Below, one piece after another: positions 37,479 to 46,700 of a stretch of DNA of 64,000 nucleotides (within the stretch, counting starts at the first letter, position 1; every line of letters begins with the position of its first letter). The notes beneath the pieces are model-generated. The model searched no databases and was not told the origin of the DNA. It saw only the letters and a list, made by a program, of their open reading frames with translations. This DNA comes from Saccoglossus kowalevskii. Lineage: Eukaryota > Hemichordata > Enteropneusta > Harrimaniidae. The DNA lies in assembly GCF_000003605.2 (NCBI RefSeq), contig NW_003130860.1, positions 8,131 to 72,130 of the forward strand, read 5' to 3'. Both the position numbers and the translations under genes were made by a program.

Positions 37479-38290
37479 GTTATCACAGTCAATCTCTATT
37501 GGAGAGATAAAATTATCCACAAAACAAGGAAGATGACATTATCCTCGAGTGACCCGAACAACAAAAGGATTAATATTGTCGCATACGACTTGTTTACCAC
37601 TTCCGTGTGACTGAGAATGTTCTAGAACCGTACTGTGTCTGGGTGGAATTTTTAGAAGTTGGTTGAATAGGTAATAGGACACTGTAGAAGGCAATAGAAG
37701 GTAATGGAACATTCTAGAAATTTGTAGTAAGTTCCAGACTCATTATGTATGCTGATGTAATGGTCTATTTATAGACAGTGTGGGTATATATAGGGGAGTT
37801 GTTCAGCACTGAGATCAGATCGGAGATCTCGTTGAATTGTATTGGAGTTTAAGCATCTAGTTATTGGAGTAGTGGAGTTTTACCGCGTTATTGTACTTGA
37901 TGTTTGCAGAGTATAATAATACCAGTACCAGTTGAAACCTCATCTGTTGGCTCCGTATTCGTATTTTATCATCGCCGCCAGGGAAGTCTTTGTGTTACTG
38001 TTGCCATTTTGGTATTTGAACCATCACACCTGTACTAAACCAATTACGGTAATATTACGTTGCGTGTGACAAATATATCCGAGTTGTCCGAAGATCAAAG
38101 GATATTATCTCTCAGTGGTTCAAATAATACCGGTAATAATACGTAGTTATGCAGTGACTTTTAAAATACTGATAATTTTTGGTCTAGTTATGCTGTTTTG
38201 ATTATTTTCACTTTTTCTGCCGGTGAAGTTAATTGTTCATGGTCATGTTGCTAGAAGTACTGTTAAAAACGAAAACTACCTTACTATCAT
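37479..38290 (+). mobile_element. Possible solo LTR of a retrotransposon (fossil)
   Basis: The segment opens with TG and closes with CA, has a TATA-like GGGTATATATAGGGG near 37783 followed by a promoter-like GTTCAGCACTGAG stretch, and is followed at once by TGGCAGCGAGTCCCG, which looks like a primer-binding site of the kind used by Gypsy-like elements. No internal genes and no second LTR were seen, so at most a solo LTR or an end fragment. Ends are inferred. Confidence 0.35.
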
Positions 38291-40474
38291 GGCAGCGAGT
38301 CCCGAAGAGGAGGGGCAACTTGGGTGAAATTCGGTTACCTAACCTTGAAAATAGTTTTTATACCTAAGCGCGGTTTTTGAATGTTAAATAAATAAAATAT
38401 CTTTTACACATACATGTAATAGTGTCAAAACATACCCTAAAATAAAGGCTACATAAACATGTGAACTAGTATTCGATTTGTTGGACAAAAAACGAACAGA
38501 ACGTGCAGCGAGATGATTGACAGAAAAACGTGTCACAGTTTTATTTTTGCTATTGAGAATCCTTTTTGATTATTTTCAACATATTTTTGTTGTTGCATAC
38601 CAAACTTTCAGTCGAGTTCCCCTTCCCAGGAGCAACTGAGATTGCAATGAAGAGGTATTGTGCATGGGGCAACAATATCCCTTGGTTTTATGGTTAAGTT
38701 TGGAAGCAAGTTTTCCTTTCAGTCAAAAATCAAAATCTTAAAAAACACTACAAACAGAAGCCATGACGCCCAGGGCTATGCATTATTTACACCCCTACAA
38801 ATGCTAAATACGTAATTATGGGTAATTGATATGCAGCCAGTTTTGGTATTAATAGGTAACCAATAGTCACAACCAGTTGTGCAATTAACGATTATTAATA
38901 TGCACAGTCAGTTAATATGTAATCAATATGCAGTGAGTTGTGCTTTTTAAGAGGAACCGAGGGTGTAATTAGTATGCTAATCCGGCCCACGCCAGTAACA
39001 TCATGGCGGGGTGTTCTGGGAAATGTGCCAGTCACGATGTTTGCATAATATCAAAAGCAATCAGACTTGCAGGTTTCAACAAGAAAATATCAGTTTTTAC
39101 CAAAAATTACAAAAATTGTCATCAAAATTAGAGTATTGCAGATATCATTATGAAATGAACAAATCTAAGACAGGTCTACCCAAGGTACATACAATCCAAA
39201 TGTCAAGTCGACGGCGGAGCTAAAAAATAGGCCGTTGGCGTACCTTGAAAATGAAATGAAAAAAAAAAACATTTTTATAAAACGATAGTTTGATTTCAAA
39301 AAAAAAATCTCAACAACGATTCAAAAACAACAACAAACAAACAAGAAAACAAAATACAGCATGTTTTGTCGATCTAAGAAAGGAATTTGGCAGTGGTTGC
39401 CATAATGACCTTTATTCAAAACATAAAAAATACATTATCACAGGAAAAAATGTTTACAGCAATGTTAAATATAAAGATAAACCAGACGCGGGATTAACTA
39501 CTATTTTTTTCTATCGATATCTAGTGTCAAACAAAGTTGCAAACCTAGCAGATAGTTTTGATGTACACAGTTGTGATTCACCTCGATTATTTGATTCAAA
39601 TTAGATATCGCTTTATTCTGGCGAAATGGTCGTTTTATCAAAATCAAAAATAAGTTTATGACAGCAGGTGTAATTTTTTTCGCGTCTTCTCTGTACAATT
39701 TTTTTAATGTGCCAATATCTCTCTCTGCAATTTTTTTTAAACAAATCTTCCAGTTTTTAAATGATCGACCACTAATCTACTGCTTAATATATCAATTTAC
39801 AAGAACAGTGATTTACCGTAATTGTTTCTGCAGTTCGACCAGTTGTGTGCTGATGGTGTACACGGACCGAGGATGATATATCAGTACCAACATTAGTTTT
39901 ATCTTAATGTAGCCTCTGAAGTAATTCACAATATCTATTTGACCAGTGATCACCAAGGGGATAGCTGACACATCAAATACACCACATTGTAGATTCTGCG
40001 ATGTATTTCTGGTAAAGACGCAGTGTGTTTTCATTTTTGCTTGGATTTAAACCTTATTCATGAGCAAAGTATCTCTTCGAAGAGATGTTCAACACCACAT
40101 TGCATTTTTCCCGAGTGGTATGCCTACAAGCTACCTCACATGAAAACATTGATATGATGAATCGCCTCGCACATAAATGTTCATATCTGGATTTATATAA
40201 ATACTAAACCATACAGGAATTAAATATACAAAAAAAAATGCCTTCCAGTGTCTGTAAAAATACTATTTTATCTTTTAAGTTAAAAGTGGAGAAATCAATA
40301 GCAGAATTCGCCAAGTGTTGGATTGTTCACCCATCATCACGTGAGCTGGGATTAGACCGTCGTTAGACAGGTTAGTTTTACCCTACTGGCGGCCATTTTT
40401 TATTTATGCAAATAAAATGGATGTTCCAATAATCACACAATTGATTCAAGAGGCATCCCAATAAATCACCTAAA
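38291..40474. other. Gene-free stretch with ATATGCA-rich segments
   Basis: No gene is supported. Around 38815-38945 there are repeated AATTGATATGCA, TTAATATGCACAG and AATCAATATGCAG words. A fragment of family F (GTCGACGGCGGAGCTAAAAAA) ends near 39230. Confidence 0.4.
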
Positions 40475-40573
40475 TGTTAATTAGAGATGGGGATATACTG
40501 TTAATTAGAGATGGGGATATACTGTTAATTAGAGATGGGGATATACTGTTAATTAGAGATGGAGATATACTGT
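40475..40573. repeat. 24-bp tandem repeat, four units
   Basis: Four direct copies of GTTAATTAGAGATGGGGATA plus TACT, the last with one change. It may be a seed for a new minisatellite. Confidence 0.95.
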
Positions 40574-41500
40574 TCTATACTATTATGGTGGCCATTTTGG
40601 AATAACGCAAATTAGAAAAAGTACCCAAGATTTAGGAAAGGTATTTTCTTAGATATCAAAACATTTGTTATTGACTCTAAACCAGATTCAGATTAAACAT
40701 TCAATTTGAATGCCAGGCTAGGAGTGATATTAATGGGTAATTAATATGCAAAATCAGTTGTGATATTACCATTACAACATGATCTTGCCAAAGAAAACCA
40801 CTTGAATTTTCTGAAAAGGTCATTTTCGGTAGTCGAAAAATAATTTCACAATTGGTTGTGATTTTACCATGCAAACTCTACTCAGTGTAATAGTCACATA
40901 CAGCAGAGGTCAATGTGCATTGACCTAACACATTTATCACATGGCAATCACATGACTTGACTTGTTGACTAATTAGAATCCTGGATTAGCTGTGGATTAT
41001 AAGTCATAATTCACTACTGAGAGACAAATTACACAAAAAAATTCAACTTTTTAGCAACAAAGTTTATTAAGGTGAGATAGTGATAAATATCATACATTCA
41101 GAAATCGAATGAAATTGTTTTTTTTATCCAGATATTGAACAAAACTCACTGTGGCATTACAACGAGCAAAACTGAATTAGTCAACAGAAACACTTTCGAT
41201 TTTACTCGTAGTTGGAGAATTTGACTTTTTTTGGTTTAGAAAACAAGAAATCACCTAGTAGAGAACGTTTTCACCAGTTCATCTTAACGGAATGTTATCC
41301 AGCATCCCAAACATTATGTTTTTTTGAGAACATTACGGAGCATTACCTCCAACTTTGAAGCAACAAAATAAGTTTTTAAATTTCTTTCCCCGTTTTTGTT
41401 ACGGTGGAGAGTCACTTCATAGCGTCGTTAGCTAATGCTATGTAACATTTGCGACTATCAATATCACTTGAAAACATTTAATTGCCTGAATGAAAACACA
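40574..41500. other. Gene-free stretch before an assembly gap
   Basis: AT-rich; nothing recognised apart from one more GGTAATTAATATGCA word near 40738. Confidence 0.4.
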
Positions 41501-41561
41501 NNNNNNNNNNNNNNNNNNNNNNNNNNNNNNNNNNNNNNNNNNNNNNNNNNNNNNNNNNNNN
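41501..41561. other. Assembly gap (61 N)
   Basis: Run of undetermined bases. Confidence 1.
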
Positions 41562-41596
41562 TTCAAGTTTGGAATCAAAATAGCAAATATGTTAAT

Positions 41597-41818
41597 GTAC
41601 TGTAAAAGGGTTAACTATTAAAATTATTACTGGGTTTTAATTTTGCTTATTTCACTTACTGGAAAATGCGCTAAATTAAAACCCAGTGAATATATAAAAT
41701 TTAGCATAGAACACATTATCTAAATGATAAAAACGTGAATTTAAAACCCACCGAACTTGCCTGAAATGGTGAATCAGAGAAATTTAAACCCAGTGAAAAT
41801 TAGTCTTTTTACAGTAGT
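41597..41818. repeat. TACTGTA-ended MITE with a different core (family L)
   Basis: Starts TACTGTAAAAGGGTTAAC and ends TCTTTTTACAGTA. The inside has ACTGGGTTTTAATTTTGC and its inverse AAACCCAGTGAAAATTAG. The ends are those of family A but the core differs. A related, degraded element lies at 47395-47560. Confidence 0.6.
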
Positions 41819-42980
41819 TGATATTAGCGCCCTCTGACATCACAACAATAAAAAAAATCCTAATCTGAACACTAGAGGGCAGTATAAACTCAGCTGAAAC
41901 ATTTTCTTTCGATTCAAGTCTGATGTAATTTAGAATGACACACTATTCTACTCGCTGAAACTCAAATCAGAGAACACAAACAAATACTTTCAAAATATAT
42001 TTATTGAAACCTGCAGAATTGCATATTTGTAAGTGAAAATATAATAAAAAAATAAAAACAGTAAAATGACAATTTAAAGTATTTAAAAGTTAACTATCAG
42101 ATGAGCAGAGATACAAAGAATAAAAAAAGTACAATGTTAAAAAAAAGTGTTACATTGTTTTATATTTTAAGTATACACCAGGTCATTTAAGACAATCTAC
42201 AATGTTTATTATTGGTACACAAAATGACAATTGTGTATCTTTTGCAAAACCTGTCATGCAGATTTGCGCATTTATCATATTCATACAACTGCATTCACGC
42301 AGACTAACTATCAAATTCATTCATTCAACTATTGAATTCATGTCACCATACTACCGCATTCACGCTGCCCGTTATCGAATCGAATGTGATCGGTGGGCGA
42401 TGCAGTAATGATGAATGCATGTCACGATCAATGTAAAATTGACAAAAAATTTGACAAGAATCGAAAACAATAACAAGCTCTGCAAAAGTAGTACCGGGGG
42501 TATGTAGTTTGTCAGTTAAGAAAATGGAACGCTACTGTGGATTGCTTTAGTTTCACTCGAGTTTTATTTATCTGAAAAAACAAACTTTTCACTGATCTGA
42601 ATTCAAACAAATTCTAAGTGAAAATAAATTATTCCACAGTATGTTCAACAAAGATTCAAATAAGATTATTCGCATACTAAATTGATCCATTTTAAAGTGG
42701 TCCCTAACAAGAATCTGTGAACCTGCAAAATGACCATGAGGGCGCTATTCTGATACCAGTTAGCGTTCTTCCCCGTTGAAATGATCATTTGCAGAATGTA
42801 CCAATTTGATGGTATGTGTAGAATAAAAAAAAATTCACGATTGCATAGACAAAGTGATTTTAACAAAACTTGTAAATAAGTTCAGTTTTTATAGAAAAAC
42901 AACATTTCAGACTTTTTCAAAAGGGTTCAGGTGTTCAAAAGTTATTTGTTCATATGCATATGAAACTAAAATAACAACCC
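41819..42980. other. Gene-free stretch downstream of FSTL1
   Basis: No gene is seen. It may include the 3' untranslated region of FSTL1; TTTATT words (AATAAA on the minus strand) occur, for example near 42003 and 42563, but I cannot choose the real end. Confidence 0.35.
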
Positions 42981-43252
42981 AATAGGCCATTTTCCGTTTA
43001 CTACCAGATCACGCATAATGTGTGCGGAAAGAGAACATCTGCTGCAAAAATTGCATGATTTGATTTTGAATATGAATTTTGTTTATAATTCAATGTCAAA
43101 ATGCAGACCATCATCAAATGAGTATAGCACATATAAAGCATGGAAATACCTCAAACCACATTTGTTGTAATCCACGCAGTGTTTGTTTGTATGTCCTTTG
43201 TTCAATTTCACGCTTATTACGGGTTCTTGTAGTGAAATAGAAATGGTCTATT
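42981..43252. repeat. Family D MITE, short copy 3
   Basis: AATAGGCCATTTTCCGTTTA on the left and GAAATAGAAATGGTCTATT on the right, with an internally shortened and diverged core (CTGCAAAAATTGCATGATTTG). It lies about 200 bases after the FSTL1 stop codon, so it is probably in the transcribed 3' region. Confidence 0.7.
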
Positions 43253-43456
43253 CATTATACCCCAAGCCAATTATATTTTTTAGATATACTTCTGGAAAAA
43301 TCTTTTTAAACTACTCAAAATGCAAATCACTATCTATAAAAGAAAAATTTTGTTAACCATGTGTATATCCATAAAAAAAGTAAATTTTGTGTGACCTATT
43401 ATACTTGTAGGAGGTCAAAGGTGAAAGGTCATAACTTGTTAGCAGTTAAAATGTGA

Positions 43457-43728
43457 CTATAATTTGTGTGCGTCTTTACTTTTCTCCTTTTTATCGACAG
43501 ATTTTCCCATTTTAAAGTTCTCAACAGGAATTTCTTTTTCCGATAGTTTCATCATTTTGTCTTCTTTTCCTCCGGGAATTTCCTTCTTCAGGTCTTTTTC
43601 TTTCTTTTCTGCCTCTATTATTTTGCCCTCAACTTCCTCCTCTAAGAATTCATCGACATTGTCCTCAGTTAGTTTACGGATATACTCCTTGAACTCATCT
43701 TCCGTCATTTCATCTGGTAAGTCTTTTG
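43457..43728 (-). CDS. FSTL1: FSTL1 last exon (charged tail)
   Basis: 272 bp including stop TAG at 43457-43459. The acceptor is TTTCTATCTGACTTGACAG. Encodes [19 protein letters not shown], a helical EF-hand-like or coiled segment, then alternating Lys/Glu blocks to SKDAHKL. A second, identical copy of the acceptor sequence lies 113 bases upstream (43839-43859). Confidence 0.88.
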
Positions 43729-46700
43729 CTGTCAAGTCAGATAGAAATTGAAAAATATAATGCAAACTGTTGAAGACTGTGGCCACATGTGATCCCTGGT
43801 CAATCAGAATTTTATGGTTGCCAGTGGATCTGCTGCCCTTGCTGTCAAGTCAGATAGAACTGTTATAATTTTGCTTTAGATAATTTTTATGAATCTGTGT
43901 AAAACGTGAAACTGAAGCGAGACAGGAATGCAGTAATTAATTAGAGAATTCTTTAATATTTCCCACAATTCATAGCATGAAATATCACTGAGTGGCAAAT
44001 ACCTGGGTCATAATCTTCCTTTTCTTTCTCATTTATTTCATCTTTGGAAGTTTTAGCAAGACTAGGATCCTCATCATCACACACCATAGCGGTGCACACC
44101 CAGTTACCGCAGGCGCATACACTGTAGCAAAATAAAACACATCAATAATATAAAAAAATGGACGGAAAGTTGGGTCGGCAGTTGATATGTAAATTAGGCA
44201 ATTCCTGCACGATTGAGAGGTCATTGAACTTTGCAACTTTCATCAGGTCTTAAACTGTTCTATATATGGAGAATTTTAGGTAATCTCTTCAGATTCATTG
44301 ATGTTAGCATCTGGCAAGGATAGCATAGTTTCTTCTGGAATTTCTCCAATTTTTGTTAATAATATTGACAATATATAACTTTTGTCATAAAACATGTTCT
44401 ATTAGGGGAAATTGGATAGAATCTGTTGCAGCATGGGACAATAACACTTCTTCTGTCACTTTTGATTATTCAAATTCCAGTTTTGTGTTCTTTGCATAAT
44501 TATCATTATTAATAATGCAGGGTTCTGCCCAGCCTGATTTGAGTGGCGGTCACTAATTAATATTCATGAGATAATTAATATTCATTTTTCCATTCCACTG
44601 GCTAAGATTTAACTACTTTAACAAGAACAATAGAATGATGGTCCAGTGGACGACATTCTGTGTGTAGCATAAACAAAAAGAATAGTGCCAGTCGCCAACT
44701 TTTTGTCCTCAGGGTCGGAAATTCTGATCAGCATGGGCAGATCCCTTATAATGCCTAAAATAAGCGATGATATGTTGCTAGGCAATAACGCCACCAGGCA
44801 GCATTTGTTTCATATCTTTTTTCATATTTTTTGAATCTCTGAAATACTCAACCAAAAGTATTCTTGGGTTAACACATAAACATGAATAGAGTAGAACATA
44901 GGTTGTTCATGCTTTACAAATGCAAACAACACCTAGACAAAAAATTTGTTTTACGGTACTTATTTTTATGAATTTTTGTATTAATATATATATATATCTT
45001 CACAAAAGTAAAATGGGCTCAATAATCATCTGAAATAAAAAACTGTGAAAAAAACACAACTCGTAGTTGTTTGAATGTTGGTTGCACTAGTTCCTCCATA
45101 CATCTACCGTAGAATAATTGTTGCTGTTTTTTTCGCTGTTTTAATTTTCGGGTTTTTCCATGGAGTTCATTTTCAATGATCTTTATGTAAAACATAGGAA
45201 AATAGGTATATTCGCTGGATTTTATTCTCACTGAATAAAAAATAGCAAAAATAGAGAAAATAAAGTATTTTACAGTACTAGTAAAATACACTCAAATTAA
45301 ACTCAGCTAACACTAGACAGCAGAAATAGAATTACTCACCAACTGTTACAATTAACTTTGGTTTCTGCTCCATCTTTGTAATTCTCATCTTCTAGAGAAC
45401 AACCTAAAGGGATGAAGGATAAAGTAGAGCAAATTGTGGATAAACAGAGGTTTTTCTAGAAAAAAACTGCAAGAGCACTGCAATTTAGCGACACCACCAA
45501 GTGAGAGAGATAGGGTTCTCTCTACCAGGGTGTGGAGTTTTTGATAATTCTAAATTAAAATGGAGCATTCTATGGCTTCCTTGGGGTCAAAACAGGTCAC
45601 AGTTGAAGACTGTGGCCACATGTGATCCCTGGTCAATCAGAATTTTATGGTTGCCAGAGGATCTGCTCCCCAGAGTAAGGGGGCACATGGCCATGGCATG
45701 AGGGCGCTGCGCCCCTGTTCCCTTGTTTAAAAAATCCCTGAATAATGATGTACTAAATTGGACTAATATCTGTGTATCGTGTGTGAGCTGGTTTTATTTT
45801 AATCATTGCATAGCAGTCTTCCAGTGTGAGATGTTTTGTTACATTTGTAAGTTCATACTTATAAGCAATTGGATATTAACACAGTGACTGCTATCGGTTT
45901 TCAGTCCACAAAAATGCTCCAACAAATATTTTACAGTTTACACCATCTCCATGACTACTTACTTCTATATGGTGGACTGAATTCAGGGTTCATACAGTTC
46001 TGGAACTCTTCCAGGTTGAGTGCCCAGTCTGCATCATCATCACTGATATCTATGAGTGCATCAACACACAATCCTCTGAAAAAAAAACACAACATTATAA
46101 TTCAGCGATCTAGTCATGGGCGCATTTTTATATTTTGTATTTACCAATACACGTAGTACAAAACTTTATGCATTTTGCGAGGTATCAACTGAACAAAAGA
46201 CATGTTCCTGTGGTACAATGGCTTAAACCTTGGCAATTGAAGGGGTTTATAATGTCATGAGAAGGCATCGTATTGGAATGGCTTTAACTTTGGACTCGCA
46301 ATCAGAGGGTTCCTGATTTGAATCTGGCCAGTTTTTGATGTTGTGTTCTTTGGCAATGCACTTTACTCCTGTGCTTCTTTTGACCTTAGAGTGAGTGGTT
46401 GTGTAGTGATTGCTACATGTGTACTCAGCTTTGATGTACCATGAACTGTTCAGGCTGTAAACTCAGCAGGAAGTTGAAGATGGTTTACGGATTGATTCGT
46501 ATGGTAGTAAAGTAAAGAGTTTATCAGAGTTTTTTTCTGAGATATGACGCTATATTACATGGCCACGCTGCATATCATTCACAGTTGCGACGTTCAGTGT
46601 GTATAATATTACGAACTGATATTAGATGTTAACTAACTGCACGAACGAGTGATTCATATATATGTAATGCAAAGATGTGAACATTTCGCTATCTGGTCAT

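Noticed and set aside
43464-43751. 95-codon Ser/Phe-rich + strand frame
   Set aside because: Antisense shadow of the Lys/Glu-rich last exon of FSTL1.
46205-46330. tRNA gene
   Set aside because: A- and B-box-like words are present but the acceptor stem does not close and the SINE body follows; it is a SINE head.
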